NCBI GenBank assembly: GCA_037953745.1
Contig: JBAKBP010001391.1
Coordinates: 151,166-215,165, forward strand
Length of the DNA stretch: 64,000 bases
Source of the DNA: Lithodes maja
Lineage: Eukaryota > Arthropoda > Malacostraca > Decapoda > Lithodidae
Reading direction: 5' to 3'
Shown here: one piece after another, positions 21,054 through 30,512 of the stretch
Numbering within the stretch: position 1 is the stretch's first letter
Layout: every line of letters begins with the position of its first letter
Program-made: the position numbers and the translations under genes
Notes under the pieces: generated by a model
What the model was told of the DNA's origin: nothing
Database searches by the model: none
Seen by the model: the letters and a program-made list of their open reading frames with translations, nothing else

Positions 21054-22103
21054 ATTGATTGAGGGACACGTTGTGCTGTACTGTCCCTGAAAACATAATA
21101 CAGGTCTTATTTGTCATTGATATGATAAATTTCACATGGAGAAAAAAAAAAAAAAAAAAAGGAAGGATATCCCCTCCTCTGTAGGCCTACTCCCTCCCCT
21201 CCCCGTCCCGCCTCAACCCCGACCCCGTTACTGTGATAATGTTGATAAGCCTTGTGCTACACCCTATTGATAATGCAAAACTATTGAACACACTTAAAAG
21301 TGTATGTTATTTGGTCTCTATATAATCTGTGAATCATTTCCGATATGATAGAATTAAAGACATTTTTTCCACCAACTCATAATCAGCAAAAACGACACAA
21401 ATGTCAATTAAAAACATGTTATAATATTTCCCCATCATTTTGTGTATACCGTGGGAACAAAAAAAAACAAAAATCTATCAAACGTAAATCTCCCGTCTGG
21501 GAAGCTCGGCGCATAGACGGAGGGGAGGGTTGAAATATTTCTTTGACTATCTTATTTATTATTTATCTATGTGCTGGAAGGATATTATATTTTTCAATTC
21601 CATCACATTAGAAATGATTCAAAGATTACAAAAAGTCCAAATAAGACATAGTTATGTTAATGTATAAGGGATTTAGGTAGTGCATTAGAGAGATAGATAG
21701 ATAGATAGAAAGAGAGTGTATATCGAGGGAAAAAAACAAAACAAAAAATCTATCAAACGTAAATCTACCATCTCTGCTCGCACGGAGGGGAGAGTTGAAA
21801 TATTTTGTTGACTATCTTATTTATTATTTATCTATGTGCTGGAAGGATATTATATTTTTCAATTCCATCACATTAGAAATGATTCAAAGATTACAAAAAG
21901 TCCAAATAAGACATAGTTATGTTAATGTATAAGGGATTTAGGTAGTGCATTAGAGAGATAAATAGATAGAGCAACGGACTTTGCTCCAATTTTTTTTCGA
22001 GCAACGGACTTTGTCCGTTGCTGGGTCCATTGTCCGGCTATGGACAGAGTCCGTTAAATCCGAAATCCGTTGTATCGGGGTCCGTTAAATCGAGCGTCGA
22101 CTG
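20910..22103. mobile_element. Tigger-type MITE with internal 275-bp duplication
   Basis: The left end CAGTCGACGCTCGATTTAAC and its inverse at the right end are flanked by TA. Inside are a 50-bp poly-T run (21003-21052), a poly-A run, and a directly repeated about 230-bp block (from about 21460 and about 21735, period 275). The duplicated block includes the line ggaaggatattatatttttc. Phrases such as gagcaacggactttgtccg near the right end are subterminal repeats. There is no transposase. Confidence 0.85.
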
Positions 22104-22109
22104 TATATG

Positions 22110-22143
22110 TATACAGTACACGTATATATGCTGTATATATATA

Positions 22144-22196
<53 letters not shown>

Positions 22197-22216
22197 GTAT
22201 ATATATATATATATAA
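22110..22216. repeat. (TA)n microsatellite
   Basis: A run of TA/ATAT dinucleotides is interrupted by single C or G bases. It follows directly on the MITE right end. Confidence 0.9.
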
Positions 22217-22530
22217 TAAAGAGACTCCAAAAATATTCTGTAAGTATATTCAAGAAAAGTTGACAAGAAGAGTGGGTATCCCAGAACTGTTAGGAGACTC
22301 GGATGACATAACTAGACCAGAAACTGACAAAGAGAAGGCAGAGGTGCTAGGGAGATACTTTGGGGAGGTATTTACAGTGGAGCCGGATGGAGAGGTGCCC
22401 AGTATTCCCATCAAACAGGCACCAGCACTGGACCTGATAGAGTTCTCCCAGGATAAAATAAAGAGTGCTATAAAAAAGATGAATAGAAATAAGTCCCCGG
22501 GACCGGATGGGATACATCCAAGAATTCTCC
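22217..22530 (+). pseudogene. LINE-C piece 1 (pre-RT and first RT block)
   Basis: It encodes PKIFCKYIQEKLTRRVGIPE, a linker ending in FSQDKIKSAIKKMNRNKSPG, then PDGIHPRIL. NKSPGPDGIHPR is RT block 0/1 of CR1-group LINEs. The reading continues at 26169 (VGRIIKGGEMLFEPL) after about 3.6 kb of inserted DNA. Confidence 0.85.
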
Positions 22531-22636
22531 CTACCAACAATTCCTTTGAGACCTCTGGTGGACGCTTCTGAACTAGCGCCAGAGCTACGACTGTAGACAT
22601 TACTATACCCAACACCTAGGATATGCACAGTTTATC

Positions 22637-25595
22637 TCAATTTGTATTTACCTATTTGTATTTACCTATTTGTAGTTTACAGGAATTGAGCAGCGCTCGT
22701 GTTGTCCTGTCTTAGTTACTTTACAATCAATCCATTTTACTTAGACAAGTATCGTAATGGATATTCCCAGTTCCCAGTATTTTGGACTAACATATCATAA
22801 CTTATGTTGCCCTATTTCCATATTTACTTTTATCCAACCTAGATTTGAACATGTTAATGTTCCTCGCTCTCACCACCTCCTTCTCCAAGTTGTTCCAAGT
22901 CTCTATACTCCTATATGGGAAGCTGAATTTCTTTGTGTCCTTACGACATCTGCCCTTCCTCAGCTTAAACTCGTGCCCTCTTGTCCTTCCATTATCCCTC
23001 ACGAATAGATCTTCCCTATCTACTCGTTCCAAACTTTTTACTCCCTTGAACATCGTTATTAAGTCGCCTCGTTCCCTTCTCTCTTTCAAGGTAGGCAGTT
23101 GTAGTGTCTTAAGTCTTTCCTCATATGTCAACTCCTTCAATCTTGGGATCATCTTCGTTGCTATCCTTTGGACTTTCTCTAATTTGTTTATATGTTTTTT
23201 CAAATGTGGTGACCATATCACTGCTGCATATTCTAATCTTGGTCTTATCATAGTCATTATCAATTTTCTTAACATTTCTTCATCCAAATAGTTAAATGCC
23301 ACTCTCATATTGGTTATTATTCCATATGCTCCTCCAATGATCATGTTAATATGCTTCTCTGGGGATAGATCATCTTGTATTATCACTCCAAGGTCCTTCT
23401 CATGCCGTGTTTTGCCAATTATTTCAATTCCTAATTTGTACACCCAGCTTGGCCTTATCTCACTTGTTCCCACTTCCAAAACATGACACTTTTCTGCATT
23501 GAAACTCATTTTCCAGGTTTGGCTCCATCTGTGCAACTCATCTAGGTCCTTTTGAAGATCCTGACAACTTTCTATACAGGTGACATTCTTCATGATCTTA
23601 GCGTCATCCGCAAACATATTCATATGACTATTCAAGTTTTCTGGCATGTCGTTTACATAAAGTAGGAACATTATCGGACCCAACACTGATCCCTGTGGTA
23701 CTCCGCTCGTCACACTCCTCCACTGTGAATATTCGTCTCGTATCGTGGTCCTCATTTCTCTTCCTATTAAAAAGTTTTCCATCCATTTTAACATCCTACC
23801 ATGTACACCTCCAACAACCTGCAATTTCCACAATAACCTTTTGTGAGGCACCCTGTCAAAGGCCTTTTTCAGGTCCAGGTAAACACAGTCAACCCATCCC
23901 TCTCTCTCCTGTGTAACATCTACAACTCTGCTATAAAAGCTTAATAAATTAGATACACAAGATCTCCCTTCCCTGAATCCAAACTGTTTCTCGCTAAGCA
24001 CCCCCTGTCCCTCAATGAAGTGTGTCCACTTTTTCCTTATAATTTTCTCACAAATTTTACAAACAATGCTGGTGAGGGACACCGGTCTGTAGTTAAGCGG
24101 ATTTTCTCTGTCTCCTCCTTTGTAAATTGGTACTATGTTAGCTCTCTTCCATTCCACTGGCAGGTCTCCCTCATTCAGTGAAGATTTTATGATTTCATAG
24201 ATTGGTTCCACTAACTCTTCCGCACATTCTTTGAGGATCCATCCAGCCACTCCATCTGGTCCCATTGATTTCCTCACGTCCAAATCCTGCATCAATTTCA
24301 GCACTTCACTTTTTGTCACTTTCATTTCAGGCATCTGTGGTGTTCTCATTTCTCTATTAGGTTCTATAAACTCCTCCTCTTTTACAAACACTGACTGAAG
24401 CTTTTCATTCATAACTTCACACAATTCTTTATCTTTCTCATAGCTGTTTGTTCCAACTCTTAGTCTGACAATACCTTCTTTTGTTTTTATTTTTCCATTT
24501 ACAAATCTATAAAATAGTTTTGGCTCATTTTTGCACTTCTCTACAATATTCCTTTCATATTTATATTGTTCCTCGTGTCGTATCTTTACGTATTCATTTC
24601 TTTTCTCCTTGTACTTATTCCAGTTATTTTCACTATGTCTCTTCCGTGCTATATTCCAGGCTCGGTTTCTTCTATCCTGTGCCTTACTACATCTTATATT
24701 GAACCATTCTTTTTCCTTCTTTACCCCTGATTGGAACCTTGGGACATATTTATGTATCCCTTCTTCATATACTTTCAGGAAAAGTCTATATTTGTCTTGA
24801 ACCATTTCCAGGCTTTCTAGTTCCTTCCAATTTATACTTTGGAAATAATGTTTCAATGATTTAAAATCAGTTTTAGCATAATTGTATCTATTTATTTTAT
24901 GTCCTTCCTTTCTCTCCTCATTTTTCCCCAAATCCATCTCCATTTCTAATATCTTGTGATCACTTTTTCCCAAGGGACAACGATAATTTATCTTTCTAAC
25001 ATCATGTGGATCACTGGTGAAGACTAGGTCTAGCCTGGATGGTTCATCCATCCCTCTGATTCGTGTGTTTTCTCTAACATGTTGTGTTAACATGTTTTCT
25101 GTTACTAGATTCAATAATTTACTGCCCCAAGATTCATTATTATTTCCCGCATCTAACCCTTCCCAATTGACTTCCTTACAATTGAAATCACCTGTTAATA
25201 ATAATTTATTTCTCCTATTAAAAAGTATTTTTAGTGCATCTAGAGATTCCGTGATTAGTTGATCATATTTATCCCGCTTCCATGCTCTAGTTTGTGGTGG
25301 TATATAAGCCACTGCTATATCAGTTGCTTTGTTGTCCTTGTCTTTTATTGTCACTGCTATAATTTCTGATCTATTATTGCCTAGGTTAATCTCACTTGCT
25401 TCTATATTTTTGTCAGTCATTATTAACACTCCACCGCCCACTTTTCCTTCTCTATCTTTTCTCCACACATTGTACCCTTCCCATCCCAACACTCCCAATT
25501 CAGTACCACCTCTCAACTTTGTTTCTGCTAAGCACATAATATGTGGTTTATATTTCTCAATATAGTCATTCAATTCTAATTTCGAGTTTCTAATT
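22637..25595 (-). mobile_element. LINE-A retrotransposon, 5'-truncated
   Basis: The element runs on the minus strand from about 25595, where it joins a TTAA-Y remnant, to its tail at about 22637. The tail is two copies of a 14-nt unit, acaaataggtaaat, preceded by a hairpin (22679-22710: ACAGGA...GAGC...GCTC...TCCTGT). LINE-A2 has the same hairpin and a nearly identical 14-nt tail. The whole lies inside LINE-C. Confidence 0.85.
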
Positions 25596-25630
25596 TCATC
25601 AGTTGTGATGATGATTTTAGTGGAGAGCAT
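22802..25630 (-). CDS. LINE-A ORF2: endonuclease plus reverse transcriptase, 942 codons open
   Basis: This is the endonuclease/reverse transcriptase of a CR1-group non-LTR retrotransposon, for target-primed reverse transcription. Blocks in order: CLAETKLRGG (catalytic Glu, about residue 34), GDFNCKEVNWEGLDAG (about 147), SRLDLVFTSD and GKSDHKIL (C-terminal His block, about 220). The RT part follows with MGPDGVAGWILKE, LNYRPVSLTSIVCKICEKII, KQFGFREGRSCVSNLL, VYLDLKKAFDRVPHKRLLWK, SGVPQGSVLGPIMFLLYVND and the catalytic MFADDAKIMK. The C-terminal block is RRERGDLITMFKG ... FSFPYRSIETWNNLEKEVV. The first catalytic Asn motif is missing. The first about 12 codons, including the ATG, are TTAA-Y sequence rather than LINE sequence, so endonuclease activity is doubtful. 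Confidence 0.9.
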   Translation of the reverse strand: MLSTKIIITTDEIRNSKLELNDYIEKYKPHIMCLAETKLRGGTELGVLGWEGYNVWRKDREGKVGGGVLIMTDKNIEASEINLGNNRSEIIAVTIKDKDNKATDIAVAYIPPQTRAWKRDKYDQLITESLDALKILFNRRNKLLLTGDFNCKEVNWEGLDAGNNNESWGSKLLNLVTENMLTQHVRENTRIRGMDEPSRLDLVFTSDPHDVRKINYRCPLGKSDHKILEMEMDLGKNEERKEGHKINRYNYAKTDFKSLKHYFQSINWKELESLEMVQDKYRLFLKVYEEGIHKYVPRFQSGVKKEKEWFNIRCSKAQDRRNRAWNIARKRHSENNWNKYKEKRNEYVKIRHEEQYKYERNIVEKCKNEPKLFYRFVNGKIKTKEGIVRLRVGTNSYEKDKELCEVMNEKLQSVFVKEEEFIEPNREMRTPQMPEMKVTKSEVLKLMQDLDVRKSMGPDGVAGWILKECAEELVEPIYEIIKSSLNEGDLPVEWKRANIVPIYKGGDRENPLNYRPVSLTSIVCKICEKIIRKKWTHFIEGQGVLSEKQFGFREGRSCVSNLLSFYSRVVDVTQEREGWVDCVYLDLKKAFDRVPHKRLLWKLQVVGGVHGRMLKWMENFLIGREMRTTIRDEYSQWRSVTSGVPQGSVLGPIMFLLYVNDMPENLNSHMNMFADDAKIMKNVTCIESCQDLQKDLDELHRWSQTWKMSFNAEKCHVLEVGTSEIRPSWVYKLGIEIIGKTRHEKDLGVIIQDDLSPEKHINMIIGGAYGIITNMRVAFNYLDEEMLRKLIMTMIRPRLEYAAVIWSPHLKKHINKLEKVQRIATKMIPRLKELTYEERLKTLQLPTLKERRERGDLITMFKGVKSLERVDREDLFVRDNGRTRGHEFKLRKGRCRKDTKKFSFPYRSIETWNNLEKEVVRARNINMFKSRLDKSKYGNRAT

Positions 25631-25892
25631 TTTCAGGCGATGTTAGCAATACGACGATCTTTTCACTACTGAAACAACGACATACAGACATACAATAACA
25701 AACGAGTCTTCTCCTTCTTGTTTTCGGAGGTGCGGTGACGCAACGATCAGCTTTGTTTACATGTGTCGGACGCACAGCGTTCAGACCAAGCTGAATAGGC
25801 TTGAAAGCTTACTATCTCCTGAAAGGACACACGGGCACCTGCCCTTATTTCGTGGTGTCATATTAAAATGACACCCGGGGAGGAAGGGTTAA
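25596..25892 (-). mobile_element. TTAA-Y element remnant
   Basis: The segment is homologous in inverse orientation to 56805-57100: it ends ...cccggggaggaagggTTAA (25889-25892), with gtccgacacatgtaaacaaa and ggtgtcatattaaaatgac. It breaks off where LINE-A begins. The rest of the element is not on the other side of LINE-A. Confidence 0.85.
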
Positions 25893-26168
25893 GGTGATTA
25901 ATTATCATTACAAAATTGGCGCGAAAATACTTGCTGACTTTGTATTGTAAATATACGTTATTTATGAAAATGGGTGATTTTAAAATATATAAAACAAAAG
26001 TATGCATAGACCAAAGTATGTGTCCGCTACAGAAATTTCGACTAACTGCATATATTATAGAATTGATGAAGGAGAGGGAGGGTGGATAGCTCCGCGATGT
26101 CGCCCATTTCCCACAATGCACCACGGTAAACCTTGCGTTCAGCGCCTCTATCGGCCACTGTAGGCATT
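25893..26168. other. Unassigned insert in LINE-C
   Basis: This lies between TTAA-Y and the resumption of LINE-C. It contains a GC-rich end (cagcgcctctatcggccactg) that may be the border of another element. Confidence 0.4.
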
Positions 26169-26771
26169 TATTGGTAGGAAGAATTATCAAAGGAGGTGAG
26201 ATGTTATTTGAGCCTTTAAAAAATTTATTTGAGGAATCATGTAGTACAGGACAAGTCCTGATGGACTGGAAAGTGGCAAATATAACCGCTATATATAAGA
26301 AGGGAAAGATAAATGACCCAGGAAATTATAGACCAGTCAGTTTGACAAGTGTAGTGTGCAAATTAATGGAAACTGTAATCAGAGAAGGAATAATGGAACA
26401 TATGAAGTCAAACCAACTTTTCAGTGGGAGACAGTTTGGATTTTTGCCAGGGAGGTCGACGGTGCTTCAGCTCATTAGGGTGGTCGACGATTGGATGCGA
26501 ATTCTGGAGGATGGGGATGTTATGGACGTGGTATATTGCAATTTTATGAAGGCCTTCAACAAGATCCCACACAAAAGGCTATTAGAGAAGGTTAGAAATT
26601 ATAATATAAGAGAGAAATGTGTGAAGTGGATAGAGGCCTTCCTGAAAGATTTAAGACAGAGGGTGCTGGTGAATGGAATAGGCTCGGGGTGGAGGTAAGT
26701 TACAAGTGGGGTACCTCAGGGATCTGTGTTGGGACCACTACTGTTTGTCATGTTCATTAACGATTTCCCTC
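26169..26771 (+). pseudogene. LINE-C piece 2 (RT fingers and palm)
   Basis: The frame reads VLMDWKVANITAIYKKGKIN, YRPVSLTSVVCKLMETVI, GRQFGFLPGRSTVLQLI, MDVVYCNFMKAFNKIPHKRL and then, after an in-frame TAA (26696-26698) replacing a Glu codon, VTSGVPQGSVLGPLLFVMFINDFP. The first catalytic Asp of F-x-x-D is replaced (NFMKAFNK instead of DF.KAFDK). This copy is dead. Confidence 0.85.
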
Positions 26772-27942
26772 CCCCCTGATACTACTCTCGTTGGCGCGGT
26801 TGGGGAGCTTCGGGGCTTGCGACTAGAGCTTGATGGGGGAGGGCTAGGGTTATTTCCCTGCCTCTCCCCTCGAGCTTTCGTCATCAGCTTGACTAATTTT
26901 GAGTAGTTTTTCTTTCCTCATTCTATGTTTTCTCCCTTCTATTCTTATTCTGTCCCATTCGTCTGTTCTTAGGCAGCCTATATCTCATGTCTCCTTGTCT
27001 TGGCTAGGTAGTTGACTCCTGACCCGTTTTGTCTCTTCGGTTGCTGATGTGGCCGAACTGACTTGATTCATCATTCATCATCATTCATCATCATCTCCGA
27101 CGCCTTGTTTCCCCCTGGGAAACCCCCGCTAGAGGATGGCCATGACAGAAACGTCTCCAAGCTACTTTGTTAAGACATGCCTCCTTTGCCCGTGCCACAA
27201 TGCCCCTTCCACTACGTGGAAGTTTTTCTTCAATATATTTTTCCACTTTCTTTTCCCATACCATAGGTAGTCTTCCACTACTAGCGGTTCCATTCACTTG
27301 ACTCCCATATATCTTTCTTGGCATTCTGTCTTCATCCATTCTCTGAACATGACCATACCATCTCAAAATACTTCTCTTTATCCACTCAACCACACCACAA
27401 TCAATGCCCAAAGCCTGCTCTTCCATTCCAAAGGACTCGTACACTTCCCTATTACTTGGCCCATCTAGCCTATTCTTGACTTGACTTGATTCCCTTCGGT
27501 AATGCATTTTTTGCTTCTCTACGTGATTTTTTTCTACCTTCGACCTGATCTCTCATTCTTTGCCCTGATCACTTTTTGGTTGGTGTTGCGGTGTAGAAAT
27601 TCTTGCCTCATCCTTCGGCCCAGCCCTATAAGAGCTCTGATATGGAGCTCATATGGTCCGGCTGAACTGGTGAAATGGCGAGAAATGTCTGCGTGTCTTC
27701 ACCTTCCTCGATTTGTTCCCCTCCTGCCCTAACACTAGCCTTATGAGGGCCCTGGCCCAGTGGGCTAGTATAAAATAAACACATCAACAACAACAACAAC
27801 AACAACAACTACTGCTGCCCTTCCCTATCTATCTTGACTTGTTTAGTTATATATCTTGATTGAATCCTTCGGGCCAACCCTATGAGAGTTCTTTTGTGGA
27901 GCTCAGTGGTCTGGTTAAACAAAAAAAAACTATTTTCCTGAA
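26772..27942 (+). mobile_element. Retroelement with (AAC)n tail, carrying LINE-G
   Basis: The insert splits LINE-C at ...FINDFP|EIITNGSE. It is flanked by similar short sequence (gatttccct / attttcct). Its 3' part ends with ccctggcccagtgggctagt and ataaaataaacacatc followed by (AAC)n at 27781-27808. A second, degenerate copy of a 60-bp unit (cttcggccca.ccctat.agag) follows at about 27868. A short relic of the same 3' end lies at 34089-34140. No ORF is seen. It is either a SINE or a LINE 3' UTR. Confidence 0.55.
27070..27481 (-). pseudogene. LINE-G 3' end, 412 bp, with target duplication
   Basis: The minus strand encodes NRLDGPSNREVYESFGMEEQ, ILRWYGHVQRMDEDRMPRKI and RFCHGHPLAGVSQGE, more than 95% like the copy at 60295-61090. 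The (ATG)n tail lies at 27070-27092 (as CAT on the plus strand). An 11-bp direct repeat, tgacttgattc, flanks it (27059-27069 and 27482-27492). This is a clear target-primed, 5'-truncated insertion. Confidence 0.92.
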
Positions 27943-28735
27943 ATTATAACAAATGGAAGTGAAATATATTTGTATGCAGATGACACCAAGCTATATAGAA
28001 GAGTGAGGAGTAAGGAAGATGTGGGTTTGCTTCAAGGAGATGTGGAGCGCATGATGGTCTGAACATTGGTTAATGCCTTTTCATCCAAATAAATGCAAGT
28101 ACAGTTAAAGTCCTGTAATCCGAATAGCAGGGGACCGGGCCTCGTTCCGATTACCAGATTTTTCGGATTATTGGAATTTACCCCTATGAACCTGTGTATT
28201 AATGCCCTGGAGGGTACTTCGGGAATTTTTGAAATTCGGACTATCGGGTGAATTCAGATTTGGCCTCATTTAAAAAAATTCGGACTATTGGGAGATTCCA
28301 ACCATCAGTCGTCGGATTATCGGACTTTTACTGTACATGCGGATTGGGACAAACAAGACAGACAAGGTAGGATACAGTATGTATGAAACAATGGAGGAAG
28401 TGAGTGCAGAAAAGGATATAGGGGTAGTGATAGACAATAAGTTAAATTTCTCAGAACATTTAGCGGAGAAGATAAATAAAGCCAATAAAATTGTAGGGCT
28501 GATAAGGAGGACATTTGTGTCGATGGATGAAGACATATTTAGGAATCAATATACAGCGCTGGTTAGGCCACATCTGGAATATGCGAACCAGGTGTGGGCT
28601 CCATATAAGGTGAAAGATATAGAAGCGGTGGAGAAAGTGCGGAGGAGAGCTAGCAAGCTGGTACCAACTTTGAAGAACCTGGGCTATGAGCAGAGGTTGA
28701 GGACACTGGGACTCCCGACACGGGCATACATACAT
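27943..28735 (+). pseudogene. LINE-C piece 3 (catalytic YADD to thumb), split by a MITE
   Basis: It encodes EIITNGSEIYLYADDTKLYR (catalytic YADD) and then a stop-broken stretch. After the MITE at 28102-28333 it continues MRIGTNKTDKVGYSMYETME, EKDIGVVIDNKLNFSEHLAE, RPHLEYANQVWAPYKVKDIE and YEQRLRTLGLPT. Removing the MITE and one TA restores KCKYMRIGTN in frame. It ends at the LINE-F insertion. Confidence 0.88.
28102..28333. mobile_element. Tigger-type MITE, 232 bp
   Basis: The ends CAGTTAAAGTCCTGTAATCC and (inverse) CAGTAAAAGTCCGATAATCC are flanked by TA on both sides. It is in the same broad family as the ends at 493 and 45947. Confidence 0.88.
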
Positions 28736-29281
28736 ACATACATAAAATTTTAAGACTGAGTGCTCCACACATACGTGCAGTTTCAGTCTCTTGTCCTAAT
28801 GGCGGCGTTCCAGGCAACCCTGTTAACCCCCTCACGTTTTTGACGCAATTTTGAGCCTATTAGGGATACTTTAAAGCCTTCGTTACCATCAGGGGTATTT
28901 AGAAACCTTTAGTTTAGTTACTTCAACCTCTGCAGTTGTCTTTGAGTTAGCTGTGGGCAGAAAACTAATTTTGGAGAGGTAATTATAAGAGTGAGAGAAC
29001 TCTATTTATTATTGCTAATCTGGCAACCTCTGCTTCATAAAAATGTGAAAGGGTTAAGGGCTGCTTCATTTCTCAAGTTTTGGATTTGAGATCGGCACGT
29101 ATAGTCCGATCCCAGGTCTTCCTCGGTCCACCCCTTGGTGCAGCTCCCTCCACAATCACAGACCTGCATTTGTTCACCCAATTTTGTTCATCCATTCTCT
29201 CCACATGTCCATACAATCCCAGTCTACTTGTACGCATCACCTCGCTAATACTCTTTATACCTAAACGTCTCCTCAGCTCAG
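28736..29281 (-). pseudogene. LINE-F 3' end, minus strand, inserted in LINE-C
   Basis: It begins (plus coordinates) with the catacata tail and the conserved gtgctccacacatacgtgca block. It contains the reverse-strand RLGIKSISEVMRTSRLGLYG and HVERMDEQNWVNKCRSV peptides and stops at 29281. The TTAA-V element 28823-29057 splits it. A short duplication, gcata, flanks the insert in LINE-C. Confidence 0.88.
28823..29057. mobile_element. TTAA-V element, copy 2
   Basis: This is a 235-bp element bounded by TTAA (TTAACCCCCTCACG ... gtgaaaggGTTAA). The uninterrupted LINE-F at 36800 reads ggcaaccctattatgggctgc where this locus would read ggcaaccctgTTAAgggctgc after removal, which confirms the borders. 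Confidence 0.9.
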
Positions 29282-29565
29282 CATATAGGAGGAAGAGAGG
29301 GGATATGATTGAGACATTTAAGATAGTGTCAGGAAAGTATAATGAGGATGTGTGTGAAGGTACCTTCTTGATGCAGGAGGGAACATGAACGAGAAGACAC
29401 TCTAAGAAAATTTGCAAGGAAAGAACTAGGCTTGAAAAGACAAAGAATTCTTTTTGTAATAGAGTGGTAAATGAGTGGAACGCACTGCCCCAGTATGTGG
29501 TCGATTTCGAATCAGTAAAGAAGTTTGAAGTAATATTGATAGAGCATGGGGAAGACAAGAGTTGA
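29282..29565 (+). pseudogene. LINE-C piece 4 (C-terminus)
   Basis: It continues LINE-C with AYRRKRGDMIETFKIVSGKY, a stop, then KNSFCNRVVNEWNALPQYVV and a Glu/Lys-rich end. This is the typical C-terminal block of CR1-group ORF2. Confidence 0.85.
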
Positions 29566-29569
29566 AGTT

Positions 29570-30505
29570 TTATTACAAAGCGAAAATACAGAATAGTAAA
29601 AATGTTGCGTCTGCTGCCGCCGCTGCCAACACCGTGAACATCCGCAGCAGTGCAAGTACTGGTACTGAGCTGGATACACAGGTGGGTACGAACTCATTAC
29701 AGTGTAGCGTCTGCCGCTGCTGGGTACACCACAAGAAGAAACACTGCACTAGAATAAAGGGATCTCTACTGAGGAAGAAGTCCAAAGTTGAGAAATTTGT
29801 ATGCATAGTACTGTGTGCAAAGGTGAGCTTGCGATCAATGATCAGCTCGATAGTGTTAACTTGGTAATGGGGCACTAGAGATGTGGACAAGTTTTGCTAC
29901 TTGAGAGATACCATCTCCGCCGGTGGTGGGACCGAGGCCGCCACTATCGCCAGAATTAGATGTGGCTGGGGTTAAGTTCAGAAAACTGTTGCCACTACTC
30001 ACTAGGAGAAGACTCCCTCTCCCCTAGAAAGGAAAGGTATACCGGTACGCTTTATGTGTAGAAGCCCAATGACATATGCTTCAGAAACGTTGCCTGTCAA
30101 AGTGGATGATATCAACTGAATGGAATTCAACGAGATGAGAATGTTTAAATTGATGTGTGGGACCAAACTGCAAGATAGGATATCTAGTGAAAAGTTGAGG
30201 AGACAGTTAGGCATAAAGAATATCAGTGATAAGATGCGTATTAGTAGGTTTGGATGGGTTTGGGCATGTGGAGAGGATGGATGAACCAAGTTTTAAAAAA
30301 AATGCAAGTCTGTGAATGTGAAGGGAGCTGCACCAAAGGAAAGACCAGGAAAAACGTGGGATCAGACCTTACGGTCTGACCTTGAATGAAAAACCTGACA
30401 AGTGAGGCAGCTGTGAATAGGGCTGCCTGGAACGCCGCCATTATGACAAGATACCGGAACCGCACTCGGCGTGGAGCAGTCGGTCTTTAAATTTATGTAA
30501 GTATG
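29570..30505 (+). pseudogene. LINE-F, PHD-like finger to 3' end
   Basis: Order: a Cys/His finger (LQCSVCRCWVHHKKKHCTRI, then KGSLLRKKSKVEKF), then DKFCYLRDTISAGGGTEAAT, MTYASETLPVKVDD (the Y-x-S-E-T-W thumb block), MFKLMCGTKLQDRISSEKLR, a WFGHVERMDE-like block and APKERPGKTWDQTLRSDLE. The tail is (TATG)n at 30490-30508. Several stops and one frameshift make it a pseudogene. It sets the family order for the other LINE-F copies. Confidence 0.85.
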
Positions 30506-30512
30506 TATAAGT

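Noticed and set aside
20878..21135. Lys-repeat protein
   Set aside because: Antisense of a poly-T run inside a MITE.
22038..22266. Tyr/Ile repeat proteins
   Set aside because: Frames through a (TA)n microsatellite on both strands.
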